This document shows, piece by piece, positions 8,407 to 18,360 of a stretch of DNA of 64,000 bases. The position numbers and the translations under genes are program-made. The number at the start of each line of letters is the position of its first letter. The first letter of the stretch is position 1. Under the pieces are notes generated by a model, which did not search any database, was not told the origin of the DNA, and was given only the letters and a program-made list of their open reading frames with translations. Source of the stretch: Roseibium suaedae (GTDB lineage Bacteria; Pseudomonadota; Alphaproteobacteria; Rhizobiales; Stappiaceae). The stretch lies in assembly GCF_900142725.1 (NCBI RefSeq), contig NZ_FRBW01000002.1, positions 1 to 64,000 on the forward strand, written 5' to 3'.

Positions 8407-9402
8407 TCAATCCAGGTGGAACTTTTCCAGCTGGTGGTGCTGTGCCTTGATGTAGCGCACGGTGCCGGTGGAAGAACGCATCACGACCGTATGGGTGGTG
8501 ATGTGGTTCCGGCCGAAGCGCACGCCCTGCAGCAGGTTGCCGTCGGTCACGCCGGTTGCGGCGAAGAGAACGTCCGGGCCGGCCATTTCTTCAAGGGTGT
8601 ACTTCTTCTTGATGTCGTCGATGCCCATGCGGTGCGCGCGCTCGACCTGCTCATCGCGGGTGATCACGAGGCGGGACTGCATCTGGCCGCCAATGCAGCG
8701 CAGGGCAGCTGCCGCCAGCACGCCTTCCGGCGCGCCGCCGATACCGGCATAAAGATCGATACCGGTTTCTTCGGTGTCGGTGGTGTGGATCACACCGGCA
8801 ACGTCACCATCGCCGATCAGGCGGATGGCCGCACCGGTCGCGCGGATGTCTTCGATCAGACGGGCGTGACGCGGACGGTCGAGAACGCAGGCGGTGATCT
8901 CGTGGATCTTCACGCCCTTTTCCCGGGCAACAGCCGCCAGGTTTTCAGCAATCGGCGCATCCAGATCGATCAGGCCGGCCGGGTAGCCCGGTCCGATCGC
9001 GATCTTGTCCATGTAGCTGTCCGGAGCGTTCAGAAGACCGCCTTCCGGAGCCAGTGCAATCACGGCCAGGGAGTTCGGCAGGTTCTTCGCGCAAATCGTG
9101 GTGCCTTCCAGCGGGTCGAGGGCGATATCGACCTTCGGGCCCTGCTTGGTGCCGACGTTTTCGCCGATGTAGAGCATCGGAGCTTCGTCGCGCTCGCCTT
9201 CACCAATCACGACGGTGCCGTCGATCGGAAGCCGGTTCAACTCGCGCCGCATGGCGTCCACAGCGGCCTGGTCAGCAGCCATCTCGTCACCATGGCCACG
9301 CAGACGAGCTGCGGAAACGGCTGCACGCTCGGCCACACGGGCCAGTTCCAGCGTCAGAATTCGGTCCAGGCCGCTCGACGCGGTGGCTTCAGCATTCGAC
9401 AT
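8407..9402 (-). CDS. glpX: Class II fructose-1,6-bisphosphatase GlpX
   Basis: This 331-residue metal-dependent phosphatase converts fructose-1,6-bisphosphate to fructose-6-phosphate in gluconeogenesis. Visible family signatures include VVIGEGERDEAPMLYIGE, VDIALDPLEGTT (the metal- and phosphate-binding Asp-Pro-Leu-Glu-Gly-Thr), IGDGDVAGVI, and GIGGAPEGVLAAAALRC. The start is set at the ATG at 9402 (MSNAEATASSGLDR) because GGAGAACCTG precedes it; upstream in-frame codons lack such a site and would extend into hom. It follows hom after 55 bases, so the two are probably co-transcribed. That coupling of a gluconeogenic phosphatase to an amino-acid gene is a conserved alphaproteobacterial arrangement whose reason is not evident from sequence. 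Confidence 0.95.
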   Translation of the reverse strand: MSNAEATASSGLDRILTLELARVAERAAVSAARLRGHGDEMAADQAAVDAMRRELNRLPIDGTVVIGEGERDEAPMLYIGENVGTKQGPKVDIALDPLEGTTICAKNLPNSLAVIALAPEGGLLNAPDSYMDKIAIGPGYPAGLIDLDAPIAENLAAVAREKGVKIHEITACVLDRPRHARLIEDIRATGAAIRLIGDGDVAGVIHTTDTEETGIDLYAGIGGAPEGVLAAAALRCIGGQMQSRLVITRDEQVERAHRMGIDDIKKKYTLEEMAGPDVLFAATGVTDGNLLQGVRFGRNHITTHTVVMRSSTGTVRYIKAQHHQLEKFHLD

Positions 9403-9457
9403 CAGGTTCTCCAGTTCTCCTGCCACCCCACCGGCCCGAAGACCGGGGATGACCCCC

Positions 9458-10786
9458 TCACGAGGACAGTTTCTCAATACGGATCATTTGAGGTGATCCT
9501 GCGACCACCCCCTTGGCACAAATGGCTTCCAGAGCTTCCCTCACCGCCACTTCGGTTGTTTCATGCGTGATCAGGATAACGGTCTGACGAACCTCGGGTG
9601 ATCCTTCAGCGTCATCACCAGCAATCTGCTCGCGCCGGCGCTGCACGATGGATTCAAGCGAAATGCCTGCGTCCGCCATGCTGCGGGCGATTTCGGCAAA
9701 GGCACCTGGACGATCCGGAACGGACAGACGGATGTAGTAACCGCCTTCATGCAGCCGCATGCGCGCCCGCACATAGTCTTCAAGCTCGGCCGTCGGCACG
9801 CCAAGAGCAGGCGAAAGATCGCCGCGGGCAATGTCCGCGATATCGGCTGCGACCGAAGAGGCCGTGGCGTTGCCGCCTGCGCCGGGTCCTGCCAGTACGA
9901 TCTCGCCGACGAAGTCGCCATCAACAGCAACCGCGTTCAGGACACCATCGATACGGGCAATGGCGGAAGATTTCGGCACCATGGTCGGATGCACACGCTG
10001 CTCGATGCCGGTTTCGGTCCGCTGGGCAACGCCCAGCAGCTTGATCCGGTAGCCGAGCTCATCAGCGGCCTGAATATCCGCGGTCGTGATCGAGGTGATC
10101 CCTTCCACATAGATATCATCGGAGGAAATCTTGGTTCCGAAGGACAGGCTGGTCAGAAGAGCCAGCTTGTGAGCCGTGTCGAAGCCTTCGATATCGAAGG
10201 TCGGATCGGCCTCGGCATAGCCCAGACGCTGGGCATCGGCCAGGCATTCCCCGAAGGACAGGCCTTCGGCTTCCATCCGGGTCAGGATGTAGTTGCAGGT
10301 GCCGTTCAAGATGCCATAGACGCGGGCGATCTCGTTGCCGGCCATGCTTTCGCGCAGGGTCTTGACGATCGGAATGCCGCCAGCAACCGCTGCTTCGTAA
10401 TTCAGGTTGACGCCGTTCTTTTCGGCAAGGGCTGCCAGTTCGACGCCATGCTTGGCAAGAAGCGCCTTGTTGGCGGTCACGACATGCTTGCCGCTTTCCA
10501 GCGCAGCCCGGACACTGGCCTCGGCCGGACCGTTGTCTCCGCCGATCAACTCGACGAAGACATCGATACCATCCGACTTGGCCATTTCGACCGGATCGGT
10601 GAACCATGTGGCTCCGGTAAGGTCCAAGCCCCTGTCACGGCTCGGATCGCGCGCACTCACCGCAGCCACCTCAACGGCTCTGCCGGTCTTTACCGCGATC
10701 CGGTTACCCTGCTTGGCCAGAAGACGGACAACGGACGCTCCAACAGTTCCGAGCCCCGCAATCCCCAGTCTCAACGCCTTAGCCAT
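9458..10786 (-). CDS. hom: Homoserine dehydrogenase
   Basis: This 442-residue cytoplasmic enzyme reduces aspartate-semialdehyde to homoserine, the branch point to threonine and methionine. It has an N-terminal NAD(P)-binding fold (LGIAGLGTVGASVVRLL), the segment GILNGTCNYILTRM typical of the dimerisation/catalytic domain, the catalytic region LGYAEADPTFDIEGFDTAHKLALL, and a C-terminal ACT domain (YYIRLSVPDRPGAFAEIA) for feedback regulation, usually by threonine. It is a monofunctional form, not fused to aspartate kinase. The start ATG at 10786 gives MAKALRLGIAG. It lies 29 bases after the aminotransferase gene and upstream of glpX. The methionine-branch sulfhydrylase lies separately at 36.6 kb. 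Confidence 0.96.
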   Translation of the reverse strand: MAKALRLGIAGLGTVGASVVRLLAKQGNRIAVKTGRAVEVAAVSARDPSRDRGLDLTGATWFTDPVEMAKSDGIDVFVELIGGDNGPAEASVRAALESGKHVVTANKALLAKHGVELAALAEKNGVNLNYEAAVAGGIPIVKTLRESMAGNEIARVYGILNGTCNYILTRMEAEGLSFGECLADAQRLGYAEADPTFDIEGFDTAHKLALLTSLSFGTKISSDDIYVEGITSITTADIQAADELGYRIKLLGVAQRTETGIEQRVHPTMVPKSSAIARIDGVLNAVAVDGDFVGEIVLAGPGAGGNATASSVAADIADIARGDLSPALGVPTAELEDYVRARMRLHEGGYYIRLSVPDRPGAFAEIARSMADAGISLESIVQRRREQIAGDDAEGSPEVRQTVILITHETTEVAVREALEAICAKGVVAGSPQMIRIEKLSS

Positions 10787-10815
10787 AAGTCACGCAAATC
10801 CAGATCTATTAAATG

Positions 10816-12033
10816 TCAGCGGGAGGCCCCGAGCGGGACCTGATTATGCAGCGTCGTTTCAGCTGTTTCCAGGAAACGGCGCACGTTCCGGGCAGCCTGG
10901 CGCAGACGCTGTTCGTTCTCCACCAGTCCGATCCGGACAAAGTCATCGCCGTATTCACCGAAACCGATGCCCGGTGCAACAGCTACTTCGGCCTTTTCAA
11001 GCAAGAGCTTGGAAAATTCAAGGCTTCCGAGCGCCTTGAACTTCTCCGGGATCGGCGCCCAGATGAACATGCTGGCTTCGGGAGCCGGCATGGACCACCC
11101 GGCGCGGGCGAAAGATTCGATCACCACATCCCGGCGTTTCTTGTAGATCGCGCGGGTTTCGGCAACGCATTCGTCCGACCCGTTCAGCGCCGCAGTGGCC
11201 GCCACCTGGATCGGCGTGAACGCGCCGTAATCCAGATAGGACTTCACGCGGGTCAGAGCGGCGATGAGGCGCTCGTTGCCGACTGCAAAGCCCATGCGCC
11301 AGCCCGGCATGGAGAAAGTCTTGGACAGGGACGTGAACTCGGCCGTCACGTCGATTGCACCTGGAACCTGCAGGACCGACGGCGGCGGAGTGTCGCCGAA
11401 ATAGATCTCGGAATAGGCCAGATCCGACAGGATGAAGATCTCGTGCTTGCGCGCGAAAGCCACCACGTCCTTGTAGAAATCCAGATCCGCGCAATAGGCG
11501 GTCGGGTTCGCCGGATAGCAGAGAATGATCGCCAGCGGCTTGGGCACCGAATGGATCACCGCACGCTCGAGCGCATGGAAGAACTCCGGACCGGGCTCAG
11601 CCGGAATGGAGCGGATCGCAGCGCCGGCCATCAGGAAGCCGAAGGTGTGGATCGGATAGCTGGGGTTCGGGCTCAGCACCACGTCGCCAGGCGCGGTAAT
11701 CGCCTGCGCCATGTTGGCAAAGCCTTCCTTGGACCCCAGTGTCGCGACAACCTGGGTGTCCGGGTTCAGCTTCACGCCGAACCGGCGGGCATAATAGCCA
11801 GCCTGTGCCTTGCGGAGCCCGTTGATGCCCTTGGAGGCCGAATAGCGGTGAGACCGGGGGTCCTGAACCACTTCGGTCAGCTTTTCGACGATATGCTTCG
11901 GGGTCGGAAGATCCGGATTGCCCATGCCGAGATCGATGATGTCCGCGCCCGCCGCTCGCGCCTTGGCCTTCAAACGGTTGACCTGTTCGAAGACATACGG
12001 CGGAAGCCGTTTCGTCTTGTGGAATTCCTCCAT
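10816..12033 (-). CDS. PLP-dependent class I/II aminotransferase (AlaC / LL-diaminopimelate-aminotransferase-like)
   Basis: This 405-residue fold-type I aminotransferase shows the expected elements: DLGMGNPDLPTPKHI near the N-terminus, substrate-contact YSASKGINGLRKA, CYPANPTAYCADL, SDLAYSEIYF (Asp binding the PLP ring nitrogen) and SLSKTFSMPGWRMGF with the Schiff-base lysine. Alphaproteobacterial proteins in this position ahead of hom are variously named LL-DAP aminotransferase, aspartate aminotransferase or AlaC; the sequence does not settle between alanine, aspartate and diaminopimelate as substrate. The ATG at 12033 (MEEFHKTKRLPPYVF) is the obvious start. It is the first enzyme of the leftward aminotransferase-hom-glpX-recJ series. 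The lipoprotein gene lies 130 bases upstream. Confidence 0.88.
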   Translation of the reverse strand: MEEFHKTKRLPPYVFEQVNRLKAKARAAGADIIDLGMGNPDLPTPKHIVEKLTEVVQDPRSHRYSASKGINGLRKAQAGYYARRFGVKLNPDTQVVATLGSKEGFANMAQAITAPGDVVLSPNPSYPIHTFGFLMAGAAIRSIPAEPGPEFFHALERAVIHSVPKPLAIILCYPANPTAYCADLDFYKDVVAFARKHEIFILSDLAYSEIYFGDTPPPSVLQVPGAIDVTAEFTSLSKTFSMPGWRMGFAVGNERLIAALTRVKSYLDYGAFTPIQVAATAALNGSDECVAETRAIYKKRRDVVIESFARAGWSMPAPEASMFIWAPIPEKFKALGSLEFSKLLLEKAEVAVAPGIGFGEYGDDFVRIGLVENEQRLRQAARNVRRFLETAETTLHNQVPLGASR

Positions 12034-12163
12034 GGCGCGGGTCCTTAAATTCGCTCGGCAAAATGCTGTTTTCCGTCAGCAGAGCCAATTGCGCTCCGGC
12101 TGCGGCAGCGCCCTTTTATCAGCACCTTGGAAAATGCGCACCCGTCTTTAAGGCAATAGACAG

Positions 12164-12499
12164 CTAATTTTGAGAGATGCCGCCACTGGCAGGCACTTCC
12201 ATAAGGTCACCCTGCTGTTTTTGGCGCAAAAGCAGCAATTCTTCGACCGAAGACTGCATGGAATTGTCCTGCTTTTTCTGACGGCTCGCACTCAGTCCGC
12301 GCAGATGGGAGATGGTTGCTGCCTTGTCCGACGACTTGGGCGGGGCCGGCGTGGTCGAGGTCACGACCTTTGGCTTGGGGACCCCACCTGCCTGAGCACT
12401 CTGCATTGCATCGATCAGGGAGGATTCAGGGCCAAGAGCGCAGCCCGCAGGCAGGAGCGCAAGTGTGACCAGGAGGGCAAGGATCGGAAGGCGCGTCAC
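12164..12499 (-). CDS. Small putative lipoprotein
   Basis: With a GTG start at 12499 the product is 111 residues. It begins with a classical lipoprotein signal: short basic N-terminus, hydrophobic run LPILALLVTLALL, and lipobox PAGC with the lipidated Cys at residue 20. The mature part is Pro/Ala/Ser/Lys-rich, has a Gln/Lys-rich stretch (SRQKKQDNSMQSSVEELL), and contains no recognised domain. It is probably anchored in the outer or inner membrane on the periplasmic side. A longer reading from 12733 would bury the signal in the middle, so the GTG start is preferred although the ribosome site is weak. It is divergent from phaC and is followed by the aminotransferase gene. Function unknown. Confidence 0.68.
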   Translation of the reverse strand: MTRLPILALLVTLALLPAGCALGPESSLIDAMQSAQAGGVPKPKVVTSTTPAPPKSSDKAATISHLRGLSASRQKKQDNSMQSSVEELLLLRQKQQGDLMEVPASGGISQN

Positions 12500-12838
12500 G
12501 GGAAGTCCAGAAAACGTTGAAAACGGGGTGTCGGCTGAGGGCCGCGCCCTATGTAGGGTGGATTTGGGCAGGTTGGAAGAAGCCAGGGCCTTCAGAACCG
12601 CAACGCAGCAATTTCTACGCGATGCAATCCGTATTTTCCCATTCGACGCCGCAAGGGAAATCATGTCATAAATACCTTGTACGGTCACACAAATCGGTGG
12701 CTTGCACCGCAAGAGGCGCTTGAGCGCCCGCAACGCAAGACATTGGATTGTCCGTTACGGAAGGTTTCGTGGGAGTTGGCGGGCGCAGGCCAATCGGGCC
12801 GCGCGTCAGTCCGGACTAGTCGGAGGGGATCCGAATTT
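12500..12838. other. Divergent intergenic region, lipoprotein gene / phaC
   Basis: This stretch of 339 bases between two divergent starts must hold both promoters. I cannot fix -35/-10 boxes with confidence. A short GC hairpin, GGCGCT-TG-AGCGCC, lies at 12715-12728. The phaC ribosome site is the GGAGG near 12822. No further gene is evident. Confidence 0.5.
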
Positions 12839-14644
12839 ATGACTGAAGACCGGCAGCATCCGGTGCTGCAATACATCATCAACAATCCGGAAGCCTTCGC
12901 ACAGAATCTGGCCAAGACCCTCGAGAATGCTGGCAAGGCCCTCGCCGCCTATCTGGAGCCCCGCGAGAAGGGCGAGGTGAAGCAGGACGGCACGGACGAG
13001 CTGACCAACATCATCAAGACCCTCGCGCAGGTTGGAGAATACTGGATCTCCGACCCCGAGCGTGCGGTCGCGGCCCAGACCCGCCTGATGAATGGCTATA
13101 TCACCCTGTGGAATTCATCGCTCAAGCGCATGATGGGCGAAGCAACCGAGCCTGCCGCCTGCCCCCCTTCCCGCGACAAGCGCTTTGCCGATCCCGACTG
13201 GGAAAACAACCAGTATTTCGACTTCATCAAGCAGCTCTACCTGATCACCAGCAAGTGGGCCGAGGATCTGGTTCTCGACGCCAAGGATCTGGACGAACAC
13301 ACCCGGCACAAGGCCGAGTTCTACGTCAACCAGATCTCCAACGCCCTGTCGCCGTCGAACTTCCTGATGACCAATCCGGAGCTCCTCAGGCTGACCGTCG
13401 AGAGCAATGGCGAAAACCTGGTCAAGGGTATGCAGCATCTGGTGGAGGACATCCGGGCTGGGCACGGCGACCTCAAGATCCGCCAGACGGACATGAGCAA
13501 GTTTTCCCTCGGCGAGAATCTTGGCCTGACCCCCGGCAAGGTGATTGCCCAGAACGATGTCTGTCAGGTCATCCAGTATGAGCCGACGACGCCCCAGGTG
13601 CTCAAGCGCCCGCTGATGATCGTCCCGCCCTGGATCAACAAGTTCTACATTCTCGACCTGACCCCTGAGAAATCCTTCATCAAATGGTGCGTTGACCAGG
13701 GTCATACGGTCTTTGTCATCTCCTGGGTGAACCCGGATGCCCGGCAGGCGGAGAAGAGCTTCGAGCACTATATGAAGGAGGGTATTCTCAACACCCTCGA
13801 CATCATCAAAAAGGCCACCAAGCAGGAAGAGGTCAACGCCATCGGCTATTGTGTCGGCGGCACGCTGCTGGCGGTCACTCTGGCCTATATGGCCGCAACC
13901 GGCGACAAGCGCATTGCCAGCGCCACCTTCTTCACCACCCAGGTCGATTTCACCTTTGCAGGTGACCTGAAGGTCTTCGTGGATGAGGAACAGATCTCCA
14001 TGCTGGAGAAGAAGATGGCCGAACAGGGCTATCTCGACGGTTCCAAAATGGCGTCTGCCTTCAACATGTTGCGCTCGAACGACCTGATCTGGTCCTACGT
14101 CGTGAACAATTACCTGAAGGGCAAGGATCCCTTCCCCTTCGATCTTCTCTACTGGAACTCCGACTCTACCCGCATGCCTGCGGCCAACCACTCGTTCTAC
14201 CTGCGGAACTGCTATCTGGAGAACAATCTGGCCAAGGGGAAAATGGAAGTCGGCGGCCAGAGGCTGGATCTCTCCAAGGTCACGATCCCGATCTACAACC
14301 TGGCCACTCGCGAAGATCACATCGCCCCGCCCCAGTCGGTCTTTCTCGGCAGCTCCTGCTTCGGCGGTCCGGTCAATTATGTCCTCTCGGGCTCCGGCCA
14401 TATCGCAGGCGTGGTCAACCCTCCGGCCAAGCACAAATATCAGTACTGGACCGGGGCAACGCCCAAGGGAGACCTTGGCGACTGGCTGGATGCAGCAACG
14501 GAGAATGCCGGCTCCTGGTGGCCCCATTGGGATGCCTGGATCCGTGAGCAGGATGGCGAAGAGGTCAAGGCGCGCAAGCCCGGCGCAAACCGGGTCAAGA
14601 TCCTGGAAGACGCGCCCGGCAGCTATGTGAGAGCCAAGGCCTGA
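12839..14644 (+). CDS. phaC: Class I poly(3-hydroxyalkanoate) synthase
   Basis: This 601-residue enzyme polymerises 3-hydroxyacyl-CoA, usually 3-hydroxybutyryl-CoA, into PHA on intracellular granules. The lipase-like box GYCVGG holds nucleophile C338. The other triad members are D493 in [10 protein letters not shown] and H521 in [12 protein letters not shown]. The N-terminal PhaC domain contains [16 protein letters not shown], and [12 protein letters not shown] and FVISWVNPD are also typical. Length and residues match class I; no phaE or phaR subunit gene is next to it. The start at 12839 (MTEDRQHP) follows a GGAGG; upstream in-frame sequence looks untranslated. An intrinsic terminator follows at 14654-14692. 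The ketothiolase and reductase genes of the pathway are not in the window. Confidence 0.95.
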   Translation: MTEDRQHPVLQYIINNPEAFAQNLAKTLENAGKALAAYLEPREKGEVKQDGTDELTNIIKTLAQVGEYWISDPERAVAAQTRLMNGYITLWNSSLKRMMGEATEPAACPPSRDKRFADPDWENNQYFDFIKQLYLITSKWAEDLVLDAKDLDEHTRHKAEFYVNQISNALSPSNFLMTNPELLRLTVESNGENLVKGMQHLVEDIRAGHGDLKIRQTDMSKFSLGENLGLTPGKVIAQNDVCQVIQYEPTTPQVLKRPLMIVPPWINKFYILDLTPEKSFIKWCVDQGHTVFVISWVNPDARQAEKSFEHYMKEGILNTLDIIKKATKQEEVNAIGYCVGGTLLAVTLAYMAATGDKRIASATFFTTQVDFTFAGDLKVFVDEEQISMLEKKMAEQGYLDGSKMASAFNMLRSNDLIWSYVVNNYLKGKDPFPFDLLYWNSDSTRMPAANHSFYLRNCYLENNLAKGKMEVGGQRLDLSKVTIPIYNLATREDHIAPPQSVFLGSSCFGGPVNYVLSGSGHIAGVVNPPAKHKYQYWTGATPKGDLGDWLDAATENAGSWWPHWDAWIREQDGEEVKARKPGANRVKILEDAPGSYVRAKA

Positions 14645-14653
14645 AGCCAAAAC

Positions 14654-14692
14654 GCATTCCGCCAGTTGGAGCTCTGGCGGAGTGCCGTTTTT
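14654..14692 (+). terminator. Rho-independent terminator of phaC
   Basis: GCATTCCGCCAG (14654-14665) pairs with CTGGCGGAGTGC (14674-14685) with a single G-U mismatch, and a run of five T residues follows within three bases. It sits 9 bases past the phaC stop codon. Confidence 0.85.
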
Positions 14693-14779
14693 CCTGAATT
14701 CGATCGGGAGAGAGCGCGACGCAATTCATGGGCGCTGCTGAGAGGAAATGCGCTCAGCTTTCCAACCTTAAAAGTCAGA

Positions 14780-17020
14780 TCAGGAAGCAATTTCATGGAT
14801 CTGAGAGCGCAAACCGCCAGAAAGCAGCCGCTCGATTTCCTCAGCGCCCATCGGCATGCCTAGCAGATAGCCCTGCCCGCATTCGCAGCCGCTGTGCAGC
14901 AGGAACTCTTTTTGCGCAGCCGTCTCGACTCCCTCGGCAATCACAGTGAGGCCCAACTCCCGGCCGAGCGAAACGATGGCCCGGACAATGCCCTGATCTC
15001 CCGAATCGGAAGCGACGTTCTGAATGAATGTCCGGTCAATTTTCAGCCTCGTCAGTGGCAGCCTTCTGAGCGCACTGAGACTGGAGTAGCCGGTGCCGAA
15101 ATCATCAATGGCCAGTTTCACGCCCATGGCGCGCATGTCCGACAGCCTCGCGACTGCCATCTCGGGATTTTCAGCCAGCAGGCTTTCCGTGATTTCCAGC
15201 TCCAGATAGCCGGGCTCGATCCCGTTCGCAGACAAGGTCTTGCGCACTCTCTCGACCAGATTCGCATCACTGAACTGGCGCTGGGACACGTTGATCGCCA
15301 GCAGGACCGGGGCATGGCCATTGTCACGCCATTGACGCCCCTGACGGCAGACTTCCTCGAGAACCCAATTGCCGAGAGACCCGATCAGACCGCTTTCTTC
15401 CGCCAGCGCGATGAACCGCCCCGGGGGCACTCTTCCGAGCCGCGGATGGTTCCAGCGCACCAGCGCTTCCAGCCCCGTCAGCTTGCCACTCGTCAGCTCG
15501 AACTGCGGCTGATACTCGAGGAAGAACTGATTGTGCTCCAGCCCCACCCGCATTTCCTCGAGCAAGGTCAGATCCATCAGGCTGCCTTCACTCATCATGC
15601 GGTCATAGAACTGGAATGTGTCACGGCCCGACTTCTTGGACTGGTACATGGCCGTGTCGGCATGCTGCAAAAGCAGTTCCGCCGTCTCCCCGTCCCGCGG
15701 GAAAACCGCTGTTCCCATGCTGCAGGTTACCCGGAAAGTCTGTCCGGCAAATTGCATGGGTTCTGCAACCACACACCGGATCCTGGCCAGAAGCGATTGA
15801 AGCGGCTCTAATTCCGCCAGATCACCAGTGATGACCAGAACGAATTCATCACCGCCGAAGCGGATCATGAGCTGATCGTCCGGCAGCACTTCCCGGATCC
15901 GCTCGGATACGATCTGCAGCACCATATCGCCGATGGCATGTCCAAAATTGTCGTTGACCGACTTGAACCGGTCGACATCACAGAACACCACGGCAAGCTT
16001 CGAGGTGCTGAGCTTGGCTTCAGAGAGCAGAGCCTCCAGCTTGCGGCCGAGCTCTCGCCGGTTGGGCAAGCCGGTCAGCATGTCATTGCCCGCCAGGAAG
16101 CGGATGCGCTCCTCTGCCCGGGTCCGCTCAATGGCAATAGCGGCAAGACGCACCGTGTCGGCAATCAGCTGGCTTTCAGCGACATCTTTGATCCGGCCAC
16201 TCCGTCGATACATTGCGAAAGTGCCAAGCACCTTCCGGTCATGAGAAATGACCGGTGTCGACCAGCAGGAGGTCAGCCCGAATGGTGCCGCCAGAGCCTT
16301 GTAAGGCTCCCAGAGCGGATCGGTCGTGATGTCGTCGACAATGACCGGTTTGCCAGTGAAGGCAGCGGTTCCGCACGAACCGACCGCCGGACCAATTTCC
16401 ACCCCGTGGATCTGATCGCAATAGGCCTTTGGCAGGCTTGGCGCTGCGCCATGCAACAGGCGTCCGCTTGCTTCATCCAGCAGCAGGATGGAGCCGAGAA
16501 CCCCGTCAAGCTGCTCCTCGATCATGGTCAAAAGCGCATCAAGAACTTGCGGCAAGGGGCGGCCGGTCGCGATCATCTCCAGGATCCGCGCCTGACCGCT
16601 CATCAGCAGCTCCGTACGCTTGCGGGCGGTAATGTCTCTGGAAATGCCGAAGAGGCCGTAGATCACACCATCTTCGCCGCGCAGGGGAAATTTGGAGGAC
16701 GACACCCATTTGCGGCGGCCATCCTGACAGATCACGAATTCCTCGAAGTCGATCTTGGGCACACCGGTGCGCATAACCTCAAGTTCATCGGTTTCATATT
16801 TGCGGGCAAGCTGCTGGGAGTGAATTTCGGCATCGGTCCGGCCTAACAGGTCAGAGGCATTTTCAATGCCCAGATCCTCTGCGACGGCATGGTTCGCAAA
16901 CACGAACCGGCACTCGCGATCCTTGACAAAAAGATAGTCGCTGACCTGATCGACCACCAGGCGCAGCCATTTCGTCTTTTCCGCGAGCATCTCTGCCTGC
17001 GGAAGCGATTGAGCCTGCAT
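14780..17020 (-). CDS. PAS-GAF-GGDEF-EAL c-di-GMP signalling protein
   Basis: This 746-residue, apparently cytoplasmic protein has four domains: PAS (about 15-135, ending YGLFGISRDITARKR), GAF (about 145-300), GGDEF and EAL. The GGDEF motif is intact (RFGGDEF, 389-393), so cyclase activity is possible. The EAL half keeps EALVRWNHP, NVSQRQF, ELEITES, IDDFGTGYSSL, KIDRTFI, AEGVET and GQGYLLG, so phosphodiesterase activity is also likely. It may switch between making and degrading c-di-GMP under PAS/GAF control; the ligand is unknown. The ATG at 17020 is chosen over a TTG at 17053. It converges on phaC and is divergent from the fructokinase-like gene. Transcription is likely from the 375-base upstream region. 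Confidence 0.93.
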   Translation of the reverse strand: MQAQSLPQAEMLAEKTKWLRLVVDQVSDYLFVKDRECRFVFANHAVAEDLGIENASDLLGRTDAEIHSQQLARKYETDELEVMRTGVPKIDFEEFVICQDGRRKWVSSSKFPLRGEDGVIYGLFGISRDITARKRTELLMSGQARILEMIATGRPLPQVLDALLTMIEEQLDGVLGSILLLDEASGRLLHGAAPSLPKAYCDQIHGVEIGPAVGSCGTAAFTGKPVIVDDITTDPLWEPYKALAAPFGLTSCWSTPVISHDRKVLGTFAMYRRSGRIKDVAESQLIADTVRLAAIAIERTRAEERIRFLAGNDMLTGLPNRRELGRKLEALLSEAKLSTSKLAVVFCDVDRFKSVNDNFGHAIGDMVLQIVSERIREVLPDDQLMIRFGGDEFVLVITGDLAELEPLQSLLARIRCVVAEPMQFAGQTFRVTCSMGTAVFPRDGETAELLLQHADTAMYQSKKSGRDTFQFYDRMMSEGSLMDLTLLEEMRVGLEHNQFFLEYQPQFELTSGKLTGLEALVRWNHPRLGRVPPGRFIALAEESGLIGSLGNWVLEEVCRQGRQWRDNGHAPVLLAINVSQRQFSDANLVERVRKTLSANGIEPGYLELEITESLLAENPEMAVARLSDMRAMGVKLAIDDFGTGYSSLSALRRLPLTRLKIDRTFIQNVASDSGDQGIVRAIVSLGRELGLTVIAEGVETAAQKEFLLHSGCECGQGYLLGMPMGAEEIERLLSGGLRSQIHEIAS

Positions 17021-17395
17021 GGTCTCGTTCTTTGCTATGTCCCCACTCCTCAAAGGCAGGAAACCAAGGCCAGCGTCCTCCTAGAAGGAGACGCGCCCGC
17101 CAGCTCCCCAAATTGACCGGCGGTACGAACATGGACGAAGACTAAGTCCGAATTGCTGAAAATTCCCTGAAGGAACCTAAGAACACTTTTAATTAAACTT
17201 GAAAATGACGTGGCAGTTTCAACGTTATTGAAAAAATATAGACCCCTTCAATCTATTTCGGCGGTAAAGCAGCAAGGGAAATTTCAACAGCCTGAGAACG
17301 GGTGGGCACTTGCTCACGAGATGAATAACTGCCTAGGGTGAGAAAAAATATCCTCGGCAGTTCCACCTGCCGATTTTGATCGAAAGAGACATGCG
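17021..17395. other. AT-richer divergent intergenic region with a 5'-leader hairpin
   Basis: These 375 bases separate the EAL-protein start from the kinase start and should contain both promoters. The part from about 17140 to 17350 is AT-richer than its surroundings. A hairpin TCGGCAG-TTCCAC-CTGCCGA with a following TTTT (17354-17377) lies 19 bases before the kinase start codon and could act as a leader attenuator or be an incidental stem. No gene is evident. Confidence 0.5.
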
Positions 17396-18328
17396 ATGAT
17401 CCTGTGCTGCGGCGAGGCCCTGATTGATATGATCCCGACGCAAACGGGCAGCGGAGAGATGGCCTATCTGCCACTTGCCGGCGGCGCGGTCTTCAACACG
17501 GCCATTGCTCTTGGTAGGCTCGGCGCTCCCTCAGGTATGCTGACGGGCCTTTCGACCGACCTCTTCGGGCAAAAGCTTGCAAGCGGCCTGGCTGCGAGCC
17601 ACGTTGACGTATCGCTGTCCATCACCTCGAGCCGCCCGACCACGATGGCTTTTGTTGAGCTGACCAATGGCCACGCGACCTACACGTTTTATGACGAGAA
17701 TTCCGCCGGACGGATGCTATCCCCTCAAGACCTTCTAGATCTTCCGGCTTCGATCGAAGCCCTTTATCTGGGCGGCATCAGTCTGGCCGTCGAACCCTGT
17801 GCGGACGCCTACGCAACCCTTGCAGAACGGGCCGGCGACAGGGTCGTCATGATCGATCCCAACATCCGCCCAGGCTTCATCCAGAACGAGACGCGCTACC
17901 GGGAAAGACTGGATGGCATGATTGCCCGGGCCGACATCCTCAAGGTCTCGGACGAAGACCTGAACTGGCTCGAGCCGGGCGAAGGCTCTCTGACAGAAAA
18001 GGCCGCTCGTCTTCAGGCCAAGGGTGCGGGGATCATTCTCGTCACCAAAGGCAAGGATGGCGCTCTTGGCCTCCTGGGCGATGGCACGGAAGTTTCAATT
18101 GCAGGCAAGAGCGTTGTGGTTGTCGATACGGTCGGCGCGGGGGACACGTTCAATGCCGGCGTTCTCGCAAGCCTGCATGAGCATGACCTCCTCACCCGCG
18201 CGGCACTGACCGGGGCCAGCGCAGAAGCCATTGCCACCGCCCTCTCCTTCGGTGCCGAAGTTGCCGCTGTCACCGTCTCACGTGCAGGCGCCAATCCTCC
18301 CTGGCGGAGCGAACTCACCGCCGCCTGA
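17396..18328 (+). CDS. PfkB-family carbohydrate kinase (fructokinase-like)
   Basis: This 310-residue cytoplasmic ribokinase-family sugar kinase shows the N-terminal substrate region CCGEALIDMIP and AGGAVFNTAIALGRLG, and the C-terminal PfkB signature DTVGAGDTFNAGVLA with the catalytic Asp and anion hole. TKGKDGALGL precedes the latter, as is usual. The GEALIDMIP opening and overall length are typical of fructokinases (fructose to fructose-6-phosphate), but 2-keto-3-deoxygluconate kinases are close relatives, so the substrate is only probable. The start is the ATG at 17396; the nearer ATG at 17391 runs immediately into a stop. It stands alone between the divergent EAL gene and the DUF6653 gene, with no sugar-uptake genes next to it. 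Confidence 0.85.
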   Translation: MILCCGEALIDMIPTQTGSGEMAYLPLAGGAVFNTAIALGRLGAPSGMLTGLSTDLFGQKLASGLAASHVDVSLSITSSRPTTMAFVELTNGHATYTFYDENSAGRMLSPQDLLDLPASIEALYLGGISLAVEPCADAYATLAERAGDRVVMIDPNIRPGFIQNETRYRERLDGMIARADILKVSDEDLNWLEPGEGSLTEKAARLQAKGAGIILVTKGKDGALGLLGDGTEVSIAGKSVVVVDTVGAGDTFNAGVLASLHEHDLLTRAALTGASAEAIATALSFGAEVAAVTVSRAGANPPWRSELTAA

Positions 18329-18360
18329 GACAAGCCGCCTCAGCATCTGGAACCGGAGTG

